Assembly (NCBI GenBank): GCA_002338605.1
Contig: DDIP01000041.1
Span: 1-7,262 of the forward strand
DNA from: Proteobacteria bacterium UBA1847
Lineage (GTDB): Bacteria > Pseudomonadota > Gammaproteobacteria > Steroidobacterales > Woeseiaceae
Reading direction: 5' to 3'
Length of the DNA stretch: 7,262 bases
Shown here: positions 1 through 5,371 of the stretch, in pieces
Numbering within the stretch: the first letter of the stretch is position 1
How the letters are laid out: every line of letters begins with the position of its first letter
Made by a program: the position numbers and the translations under genes
The notes under the pieces: generated by a model
Seen by the model: only the letters and a program-made list of their open reading frames with translations
Database searches by the model: none
Told to the model about the DNA's origin: nothing

Positions 1-1135
1 CCCCTGCCGCGTTTTCGAAGCGTGACTCGATTTTCATCGCTGGCGGCAGGCGCGTGTCGTGGTTAAGGGCATTTCCGGACAGAGTTTGTGCGGAGTAGCG
101 AATGCGGGCAAAGCCGGCAAGCAGCTTATTGACCTGTTGCGGTGACAAAAAGGTTTCGTCTGCCGTCAGGATTGGTCGTTCAGGGTCCAGGCTGCACATG
201 GCAAATCGTTCCGTCGTGTCGGCAACGAATTGCTCCAGTAATGAGTCGAGCGAGTCGGGCTTCATCACCACGCAATTGCCGGGCAGGTACTCAAGCAAGG
301 AAGCGGTAGAATCGAAAAACAGTGGCAGGTAGTACTCAATGCCACCGTGCGCGATGCCATCGGATACGTCCCTGTAGACTCGCGATTTGGCCGGCTGTCC
401 TTCAAAACGCTCACGGTAGTGGCTGCGAAACCGCGTGATTGCATCGTCGTCGAGTGGAATCTCACGAGCCGGCAGGATGCGAATGGATTCGACTTTCTCA
501 CCTGACAGCTGATTCTCCGGTGAGAAATATCGCAGTGATTCGATATCGTCATCAAAGAAATCGATGCGTACCGGCGTATCGGCACCCATCGGAAATATGT
601 CGATCAGCGAGCCACGAACGGCAAACTCTCCATGTTCCGAGACCTGGGGAACTCTGAGGTAGCCAGCCCCGGCCAGCGACCGGGTGAAGTCGTCCCGTGG
701 CAGTGTCTGGCCGCAGGTGAGCGATAGAGAGCGCGCAGCGATGTAGTCGACCGGCGGCAATCGCTGGTGTAATACGGCTGGCGTCGCAATGATCTTGCCG
801 CGGCGCATGGACGGCAATTCCGTCAATACGCGAAGACGTTGCGAGACGATATCCTGGTGGGGTGAGAAGCTGTCCCAGGGCAAGGTTTCCCATTCGACGA
901 AATGTTCGACCACAATCGTGTCCCCGGCGAAGAACCGGCACTCTGCCTCGAGCTGGTCTGCATGGCGGGAGTCTTCCGCGAGCAACAGCAATGGCCGGCT
1001 TCGACCCTCGGCAAGCACCTGGGCGAGTTCAGTCGCTGCGAGTGCCGCGCTGGCGCCAATCAGGCGGCCCCACGAGGCTTCCTGTCCGGGCTCGGGCACG
1101 AGGGTCTTAACGGGCTTTAATAAAGAGTGAGTCAC
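1..1135 (-). CDS. mfd: Mfd, transcription-repair coupling factor, N-terminal part (runs off left edge)
   Basis: Mfd is a cytoplasmic SF2 translocase that removes RNA polymerase stalled at DNA damage and recruits UvrA for nucleotide excision repair. Only the first ~378 codons are present, about a third of a usual ~1150-residue protein: the UvrB-like N-terminal module that contacts UvrA. The reading frame is open to the window edge. Diagnostic stretches are ETLPWDSFSPHQDIVSQRL (from about residue 83), SEHGEFAVRGSLIDIFPMG (about 165-184), IDFFDDDIESLR and GGIEYYLPLFF, all very close to E. coli Mfd as I remember it. The RNA-polymerase-interaction and helicase domains lie outside the window. I chose the GTG at 1135-1133 because a TGA lies upstream in frame with no ATG between, and because the following LLKPVK aligns with the E. 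coli N-terminus. No clear Shine-Dalgarno precedes it. Identity is certain; the start is likely. Confidence 0.95.
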   Translation of the reverse strand, partial: MTHSLLKPVKTLVPEPGQEASWGRLIGASAALAATELAQVLAEGRSRPLLLLAEDSRHADQLEAECRFFAGDTIVVEHFVEWETLPWDSFSPHQDIVSQRLRVLTELPSMRRGKIIATPAVLHQRLPPVDYIAARSLSLTCGQTLPRDDFTRSLAGAGYLRVPQVSEHGEFAVRGSLIDIFPMGADTPVRIDFFDDDIESLRYFSPENQLSGEKVESIRILPAREIPLDDDAITRFRSHYRERFEGQPAKSRVYRDVSDGIAHGGIEYYLPLFFDSTASLLEYLPGNCVVMKPDSLDSLLEQFVADTTERFAMCSLDPERPILTADETFLSPQQVNKLLAGFARIRYSAQTLSGNALNHDTRLPPAMKIESRFENAAG

Positions 1136-1181
1136 TGTGTTGTGCCGATCCAGGTTGCCGCTCGGGTGTCAAAGGGACGCG

Positions 1182-1190
1182 ATTATTACA
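1182..1190 (-). promoter_or_regulatory. Candidate extended -10 promoter for mfd
   Basis: On the minus strand this reads TGT-AATAAT, a TGn extended -10 with a hexamer one base off TATAAT. It lies just past the T-tract of the upstream terminator and about 47 bases before the mfd GTG. No recognisable -35 sits at 17 bases, where the terminator stem is. It is proposed because the terminator should stop transcription coming from the upstream gene. This is inference from sequence only. Confidence 0.35.
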
Positions 1191-1197
1191 CAGACAC

Positions 1198-1227
1198 AAA
1201 AAAGCCCGGGACGTTTCCGTCCCGGGC
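1198..1227 (-). terminator. Strong intrinsic terminator after the small secreted-protein gene
   Basis: The plus-strand arms 1204-1213 and 1218-1227 form a perfect 10-bp inverted repeat (GCCCGGGACG), nine of the ten pairs being G-C or C-G... apart from one A-T pair. On the minus strand the loop is GAAA, a GNRA tetraloop, and the stem is followed by six T residues (complement of 1198-1203). It begins about 20 bases after the stop codon of the small gene at 1247-1522 and points the same way. It should isolate that gene from mfd downstream. Confidence 0.93.
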
Positions 1228-1246
1228 CTTGCTTAATTCTGCTGGA

Positions 1247-1522
1247 TCAGCGTTTTACGACGGCGTGGATCACCTTGTCATATTCAAAAAATACGACGAA
1301 ATCCGAATATTCCCAGCGCGTGATCGGAGGGTCGCCGACAGGCGCTCGCGTGGAAACCGGGCTACCGTACTTGGACTGGACACTCGCCTGCGTCATGCCA
1401 CGGGCTGGCCGTCCGTCGTCCGATCCTGCTGTCGCGCCGACCATTTTGACGGTCTCGGCGTGCGCCGTTGAGCCGAAAGCCAGCAACAGCGCGAGGGCAC
1501 ATACGATTCGCAGCTTGAACAT
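1247..1522 (-). CDS. Small secreted protein with a BamE/SmpA-like motif
   Basis: A 91-residue protein of unknown function. Residues 1-22 form a typical Sec signal peptide: KLR near the start, a hydrophobic run around residues 6-16, and an AHA cleavage site before Glu23. There is no lipobox; the only Cys is residue 8, inside the hydrophobic run. A soluble periplasmic product of about 69 residues is therefore expected. The mature part contains RGMTQASVQSKYGSP (residues 41-55) and ITRWEYSDFVVFFEYDKVIHAVVK (67-90). This GMT..V....G.P....RW.Y pattern recalls the SmpA/OmlA (BamE) fold, here reduced to little more than one helix-turn-strand unit. The ATG at 1522 was chosen over one 24 codons upstream because it has a GGGAG ribosome-binding site 8 bases away and starts the signal peptide exactly. 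It is single-gene, bounded by its own terminator and divergent from the lol operon. The fold assignment is by eye only; role unknown. Confidence 0.85.
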   Translation of the reverse strand: MFKLRIVCALALLLAFGSTAHAETVKMVGATAGSDDGRPARGMTQASVQSKYGSPVSTRAPVGDPPITRWEYSDFVVFFEYDKVIHAVVKR

Positions 1523-1530
1523 TGGTACTA

Positions 1531-1535
1531 CTCCC
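1531..1535 (-). promoter_or_regulatory. Ribosome binding site deciding the start of the small secreted protein
   Basis: The minus strand reads GGGAG, separated by 8 bases from the ATG at 1522-1520. It supports the shorter 91-residue product with an N-terminal signal peptide over the longer in-frame reading. Confidence 0.75.
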
Positions 1536-1550
1536 ATGTGTGGTCCGAGA

Positions 1551-1559
1551 ACTATACCA
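1551..1559 (-). promoter_or_regulatory. Candidate extended -10 promoter for the small secreted protein
   Basis: The minus strand reads TGG-TATAGT, a TGn extended -10 with five of six consensus bases. Transcription would begin about 7 bases downstream, near 1544, leaving a short leader that contains the GGGAG site. No good -35 is visible. Confidence 0.5.
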
Positions 1560-1607
1560 TCCCGGCGCGCGCATCCCCATGCGAACTGCGTCACAAGTCG
1601 ATGAATG

Positions 1608-1616
1608 TGGTTTAAT
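1608..1616 (+). promoter_or_regulatory. Candidate extended -10 promoter for the lol operon
   Basis: TGG-TTTAAT is a TGn extended -10 with five of six consensus bases, ending 8 bases before the ATG of the first permease at 1625. A start site at the usual distance would fall at about 1622-1625, leaving almost no leader. The upstream -35 region is weak. The only other space for a promoter is the 102-base divergent gap with the small gene. Confidence 0.4.
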
Positions 1617-1624
1617 GCCAGCCG

Positions 1625-2869
1625 ATGCTAAACCCTGTCGAACTCTTCGTCGGACTGCGCTATTTGCGAGCCAAGCGGCGCACCGCCTTCGTGTCTTTTA
1701 TTACGCTGATTTCCCTGCTCGGGATTGCCCTGGGTGTGGCCGCTTTGATCGTCATTCTGTCTGTGATGAACGGCTTCGAGGGTGAGCTTCGCAACCGCCT
1801 GCTGAGCATGTCGGCGCATGGCGAAATCGCTGCGGTCAATCCGTCGGGCGAAGACTGGATCGCTTTGCGGGAGAGTGTGAGCGCGGAGCCCGGCGTCATC
1901 GCGGCCGCCCCATTCATTGAAATGGAAGGCATGATCCAGTCGGGTCAGGACCTCGTCGCCGTCATTGTGCACGGGATTGACCCGGCGTACGAAAGCGCGC
2001 TATCGGAAGATCGGATTAACCTTGTTGAGGGCGACCTCGATGTCCTCCGGGCCGGTGAGCGCAGTATCATCCTCGGTCGCATCCTGGCTTACAACATCGG
2101 CGCTCGGATTGGTGACGGCGTCATCTTGCTGGTACCCAGGCCAGTCGGAGACGGTACCGTCGAACCTGTCCTCGAACGATTCGTAACCCGCGGTATTTTC
2201 GAGGCCGGCCTGCAGGACCATGACGGTGTGCTGGCACTTGCACATATCGACGATGTTGCGAGTATTCTCGACCTCGGTGCACCCGCGTCGTCGATTCGAT
2301 TTCGTGCCGACGATGTCATGGCGGCTCCGGCAATTGCTCAGTCATTGCAGAAGCAGCTCGGCGATCGCTATACAAGCAGTGACTGGACGATAGAGAACGG
2401 CAGCTACTTCCGCGCCATTCGACTGGAGAAGATGATGATGTCGCTGATTCTTTCTCTGATTATCGGGGTTGCTGCGTTTAACATCGTTGCCAGCCTGGTC
2501 ATGGTCGTCACGGACAAGACGACCGATATAGCCGTCCTGCGCACGCTCGGGATGGCGCCGCAAGGGGTGGTCAAGATCTTTTTTGTCCAGGGCGCGATTA
2601 TTGGCTGGCTCGGCGTGGCAATTGGTGTCGTCTTTGGCGTTTTGCTCGCGTTGTCAGTACCGACAGTCGTGCCGTTTCTTGAACAGCTGACCGGGTTTCA
2701 GATCATGCCCGGCGATGTCTATTACGTCACCGAGATACCGTCCGAACTGGAAGTCCGGGATGTACTGACGATTGCGGTTTCTGCATTCATCCTGACGTCG
2801 CTGGCCACTTTGTATCCCGCCCGACGTGCGGCGTTGGTGAATCCTGCTGCGGCGCTGCGCTATGAGTAA
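1625..2869 (+). CDS. lolC/E: Lipoprotein-releasing ABC transporter permease, LolC/LolE family (first copy, LolE-like periplasmic part)
   Basis: An inner-membrane permease of the LolCDE complex, which extracts lipoproteins bound for the outer membrane and delivers them to LolA. At 414 residues it has family length (E. coli LolC and LolE are about 400). The usual four-helix plan is visible: TM1 about residues 23-47, followed by the family motif SVMNGFEGELRNRL; a large periplasmic domain to about 268; TM2 about 272-295 (VAAFNIVASLVMVV, then DKTTDIAVLRTLGM, the cytoplasmic coupling region); TM3 about 318-343; TM4 about 380-397; and a C-terminal ALRYE. The first half resembles E. coli LolE (SAHGEIAAV, APFIEMEGMIQSG), whereas the TM2 approach (FRAIRLEKMMMSLILSLI) resembles LolC. 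Residues 168-186, where LolC has its LolA-binding Hook, lack a TPxGxxP-like motif. No Shine-Dalgarno precedes the ATG. By position it would be named lolC; by periplasmic features I lean to LolE. Family certain, subtype not. Confidence 0.93.
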   Translation: MLNPVELFVGLRYLRAKRRTAFVSFITLISLLGIALGVAALIVILSVMNGFEGELRNRLLSMSAHGEIAAVNPSGEDWIALRESVSAEPGVIAAAPFIEMEGMIQSGQDLVAVIVHGIDPAYESALSEDRINLVEGDLDVLRAGERSIILGRILAYNIGARIGDGVILLVPRPVGDGTVEPVLERFVTRGIFEAGLQDHDGVLALAHIDDVASILDLGAPASSIRFRADDVMAAPAIAQSLQKQLGDRYTSSDWTIENGSYFRAIRLEKMMMSLILSLIIGVAAFNIVASLVMVVTDKTTDIAVLRTLGMAPQGVVKIFFVQGAIIGWLGVAIGVVFGVLLALSVPTVVPFLEQLTGFQIMPGDVYYVTEIPSELEVRDVLTIAVSAFILTSLATLYPARRAALVNPAAALRYE

Positions 2870-4109
2870 GCCGTTCGAGTACTGGATCGGCAGTCGCTAT
2901 GTCCGGTCACGGAGTAACAACAGCTTCGTTTCATTGATTTCCGCGATCTCAATGCTGGGCATTGCGATTGCCGTGATGGTTCTCATCGTTGTCATGTCGG
3001 TCGTCAATGGTTTTGAGCGTGAACTGAAAGACCGGCTGCTGGCGATGACGGCTCATGCGAGCATCGAAGGTACCGAAGGAATCCTGCCGGGACCTCAAAA
3101 ACTCATTGCTACAGCGAAACGCAACGATCGAGTCAAGGCGGTTGCTCCATTCGTGGATGGCAAGGGCCTGCTGATTTTTGGCAAGGCGATCAGTGGCGTC
3201 GAATTGCACGGCGTTGACCCCGAACTTGAGAGTGCAGTGTCCGGAATTTCCAGCGTTATGCAGGATGGCGCGCTGACGGACCTTGCGCCTGGCGAGTTCA
3301 AAATCGTTCTGGGAATCGAACTGGCACAGGCCCTGAACGCCACGGTGGGCGACAAGGTGACGGTAACACTGGCGGAAGGGAGGGTCACACCGGCGGGTGT
3401 AATGCCACGGACCAAGCGCTTTACCGTGAGCGGAATTTACCGGGTCGGCATGTACGAGTTCGATCGGCGACTGGCATACATCAATATCGCCGATGCACAA
3501 AAGCTTTACCGAATGCAGAACGCCATCAGTGGTATTCGCCTGGCGGTTGATGACGTTTACCAGGCGCCGGCAATTGTCAGAGAGGTCGCGCTGGAGAACG
3601 GCGAACTGGTTCTGATTAGCGACTGGACCCGGTTGCACGTCAATTTCTTTCGTTCGATTCAGATTACGAAGTCGATTCTCTTTGTAATCTTGCTGATGGT
3701 TGTCGCCGTTGCCGCTTTCAATATCGTGTCGACGCTGGTCATGGTCGTAAAGGACAAGCAATCCGATATTGCAATATTGCGAACGATAGGCGCGCACCCT
3801 CGCAGCATCCTGAAAATTTTTATTACCCAGGGCAGCATTGTCGGTATTGTCGGCACGCTTGCGGGTGTTGCATTGGGAATCCTGCTCGCATTGAATCTGG
3901 AGAGTGTCATTGCATTTCTGGAATCGGCGTTTGGCATCAAGTTTCTTGCTGCCGATGTCTACTTTATTAGCGACCTGCCATCCGATTTGCATTACGGCGA
4001 CGTCGCATTCATTGCAGTCATAGCGCTCGTGCTTGCGCTGTTGTCCACGATTTATCCTGCAACTGTTGCAGCGAATACGGCGCCGGCGGAGGCCCTACGA
4101 TATGACTAG
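2862..4109 (+). CDS. lolC/E: Lipoprotein-releasing ABC transporter permease, LolC/LolE family (second copy, with LolC-like Hook motif)
   Basis: The second permease of the complex, 415 residues, homologous to its upstream neighbour along its whole length. TM1 lies about residues 22-46, followed by SVVNGFERELKDRL; the periplasmic domain runs to about 270; TM2 is about 272-296 (VAAFNIVSTLVMVVKDKQSDIAILRTIGA), TM3 about 318-345 and TM4 about 380-402, ending ALRYD. Residues 176-187 (TPAGVMPRTKRF) align with the E. coli LolC stretch TPMGRIPSQRLF, the hairpin Hook that binds LolA. The C-terminal half looks more like E. coli LolE (FLAADVYFISDLPSDLHYGDV). This mixture is what is described for LolF, the single hybrid permease of many other bacteria. 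The start codon lies inside the end of the previous gene (8-base overlap) and has no good ribosome-binding site of its own, so translational coupling is likely. Convention would call it lolE; the Hook argues for LolC/LolF function. Confidence 0.93.
   Translation: MSKPFEYWIGSRYVRSRSNNSFVSLISAISMLGIAIAVMVLIVVMSVVNGFERELKDRLLAMTAHASIEGTEGILPGPQKLIATAKRNDRVKAVAPFVDGKGLLIFGKAISGVELHGVDPELESAVSGISSVMQDGALTDLAPGEFKIVLGIELAQALNATVGDKVTVTLAEGRVTPAGVMPRTKRFTVSGIYRVGMYEFDRRLAYINIADAQKLYRMQNAISGIRLAVDDVYQAPAIVREVALENGELVLISDWTRLHVNFFRSIQITKSILFVILLMVVAVAAFNIVSTLVMVVKDKQSDIAILRTIGAHPRSILKIFITQGSIVGIVGTLAGVALGILLALNLESVIAFLESAFGIKFLAADVYFISDLPSDLHYGDVAFIAVIALVLALLSTIYPATVAANTAPAEALRYD
4088..4092 (+). promoter_or_regulatory. 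Ribosome binding site for lolD
   Basis: GGAGG, 9 bases before the ATG at 4102 and inside the end of the second permease gene. It supports starting LolD at 4102 rather than at an in-frame ATG at 4033, whose extra 23 residues (arginine-rich) do not belong to the family. Confidence 0.8.
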
Positions 4110-4800
4110 TCCCGTTCTCGAATGTCGCAATGTTGTGCGAAGCTTCCGCGAAGGGTCTTCGAGCCGCAATGCCTTGACACTCACGGTACTCAATGGTGTA
4201 GACCTTGTTGTGCCTGCGGCGGAACGCGTTGCGATTATCGGCGCGTCCGGCTCCGGCAAGACGACGCTACTGCAGATCATGGGCGGTCTCGACGAACCGA
4301 CGACCGGCGAGGTTCTTGTCAATGGTAAATCGATGCATGGCAGGGATGAGGCGGCCAAAGGCGATTTGCGAAACCGCTACATTGGATTTGTGTATCAGTT
4401 CCATCATCTGTTGCCGGAATTCAGCGCCGAAGAGAACGTTGCGATGCCGCTGATGATCCGGCGCGAAACGCGCGCCGATGCGTTGCAGCAGGCGCGCGAA
4501 TTGCTGGCGCGTGTTGGACTGGGCGAGCGGCTGAATCACAAACCGGGTGAACTGTCGGGCGGCGAACGCCAGCGCGCAGCTGTTGCGGGAGCGCTGATTA
4601 CGCGGCCGCAGCTGGTCCTTGCGGACGAGCCAACCGGCAACCTGGATTCTGGTAACGGTGAGCATGTCCTGCAACTGATGCTGGAGCTGAACCAGGAGTT
4701 GCAGACCAGCCTGATTATCGTGACCCACGATCACTCAATTGCTGAGCGCATGGACCGAATACTTGTCCTGGAAGACGGCAAGCTGAAGGCAGCGAGTTAG
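4102..4800 (+). CDS. lolD: LolD, ATP-binding subunit of the lipoprotein-releasing ABC transporter
   Basis: A cytoplasmic ATPase that powers lipoprotein extraction by the two permeases encoded just upstream. At 232 residues it has the usual length. All nucleotide-binding motifs are present: Walker A GASGSGKT (47-54), Q-loop Gln99 within the LolD-type stretch YQFHHLLPEFSAEENVAMP (98-116), signature LSGGERQR (151-158), Walker B LVLADE (171-176), D-loop NLD (180-182) and switch His209 (THD). The FHHLLPEF stretch separates LolD from the related MacB and FtsE ATPases. The start overlaps the previous gene by 8 bases and has a GGAGG site. One oddity is Gly163 (AVAGAL), where LolD relatives normally read AxARAL. 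It is the last gene of the operon; its stop overlaps that of the convergent DUF2062 gene. Confidence 0.97.
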   Translation: MTSPVLECRNVVRSFREGSSSRNALTLTVLNGVDLVVPAAERVAIIGASGSGKTTLLQIMGGLDEPTTGEVLVNGKSMHGRDEAAKGDLRNRYIGFVYQFHHLLPEFSAEENVAMPLMIRRETRADALQQARELLARVGLGERLNHKPGELSGGERQRAAVAGALITRPQLVLADEPTGNLDSGNGEHVLQLMLELNQELQTSLIIVTHDHSIAERMDRILVLEDGKLKAAS

Positions 4801-5324
4801 CCCAGGCGGTCGCGACGACTTTTTTGCTTGCGGCTTTTGTAGTCGGCTATAGACGATCGCCACAGCAGGTCGAGCGTGATAAACCCGATCACCGCGCTAA
4901 CGATGCCGAGAATGACACAGCCGAGTAACATGGGCTGCCAGATTGTCACGAAAGTATTCGACACCCAGTTCCACGACATTTCGAATTCAAAATGTCGCAG
5001 CGGCGTGTCCAGGAGTCCGCGGCCGAGTCGATAGGCGAAGTAGTACATCGGTGCCATCGTCAGTGGATTGCTGACCCAGGTCGATAGCGCCGCAACCGGG
5101 ATATTGATGCGCAAGCCCAAGGCCGCGAGGGCTCCCATCAGCGTGTGACCCGGCGTCGGCAGAAACGAAACAAACAAACCCAGCGCAAAAGCCGGTACGA
5201 CAGTGCGTCGACGAATACCCCATAGCCGCTGGTCGTGCAGCAGGTGGCGAAAGGGCGTCATGAACCATTGTTCACTGACATTCTGGCGTTTAAACGCAAA
5301 TTTCCTGAAAAAGCGCCTTGGCAT
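4797..5324 (-). CDS. DUF2062 family inner-membrane protein
   Basis: A 175-residue membrane protein of the DUF2062 family, function not established. Family hallmarks are the N-terminus MPRRFFRK, the PFRHLLHDQRLWGIRRR stretch (24-40) leading into a hydrophobic region about 41-70 with FLPTPGH (54-60), then NPLTMAPMYYFAYRLG (86-101), and a final transmembrane segment about 131-153 followed by a basic tail (KSRKQKSRRDR). Length is usual for the family. The ATG at 5324 gives the typical N-terminus; only a weak AGG lies before it. It converges on lolD (stop codons overlap by 4 bases) and diverges from comEC with only 27 bases between start codons. Members are often found beside comEC in gammaproteobacteria, but no shared role has been shown that I know of. 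Confidence 0.92.
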   Translation of the reverse strand: MPRRFFRKFAFKRQNVSEQWFMTPFRHLLHDQRLWGIRRRTVVPAFALGLFVSFLPTPGHTLMGALAALGLRINIPVAALSTWVSNPLTMAPMYYFAYRLGRGLLDTPLRHFEFEMSWNWVSNTFVTIWQPMLLGCVILGIVSAVIGFITLDLLWRSSIADYKSRKQKSRRDRLG

Positions 5325-5341
5325 CGACCTGTGGTCCGGTT

Positions 5342-5371
5342 TTGATGGTTTGTGCAGTCAATATCGATAAT
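5342..5371 (+). promoter_or_regulatory. Candidate comEC promoter
   Basis: TTGATG (5342-5347) and GATAAT (5366-5371) are separated by 18 bases; they match the sigma-70 consensus at four and five of six positions. Transcription would start near 5378, downstream of the GTG annotated as the comEC start. Either this promoter is spurious or comEC begins later, for example at TTG 5400. The 8-bp palindrome TATCGATA (5362-5369) overlaps the -10. Confidence 0.3.

Noticed and set aside
552..941. A 129-codon minus-strand frame inside mfd
   Set aside because: It is an alternative frame of mfd; the Mfd frame matches the family over its full visible length.
1167..1172. A perfect TTGACA on the minus strand upstream of mfd, as a -35 element
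   Set aside because: No acceptable -10 lies 16-19 bases downstream (ATCGGC and neighbours), so I did not pair it into a promoter.
1137..1604. Plus-strand open frames across the small secreted-protein gene
   Set aside because: They run through an evident terminator and opposite a gene with a ribosome site, signal peptide and coherent fold motif; no recognisable product.
2949..3992. A 347-codon open frame antisense to the second Lol permease
   Set aside because: It lies wholly opposite a clear family member, and its polar, Gln/Asn/Asp/Arg-rich composition is what the complement of hydrophobic membrane-helix codons gives. No recognisable domain.
4806..4826. The palindrome GTCGCGAC followed by GAC and a T-run after lolD, as a terminator
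   Set aside because: The palindrome has no room for a loop and the stem would be too short; the T-run is also inside the DUF2062 coding sequence (Lys codons).
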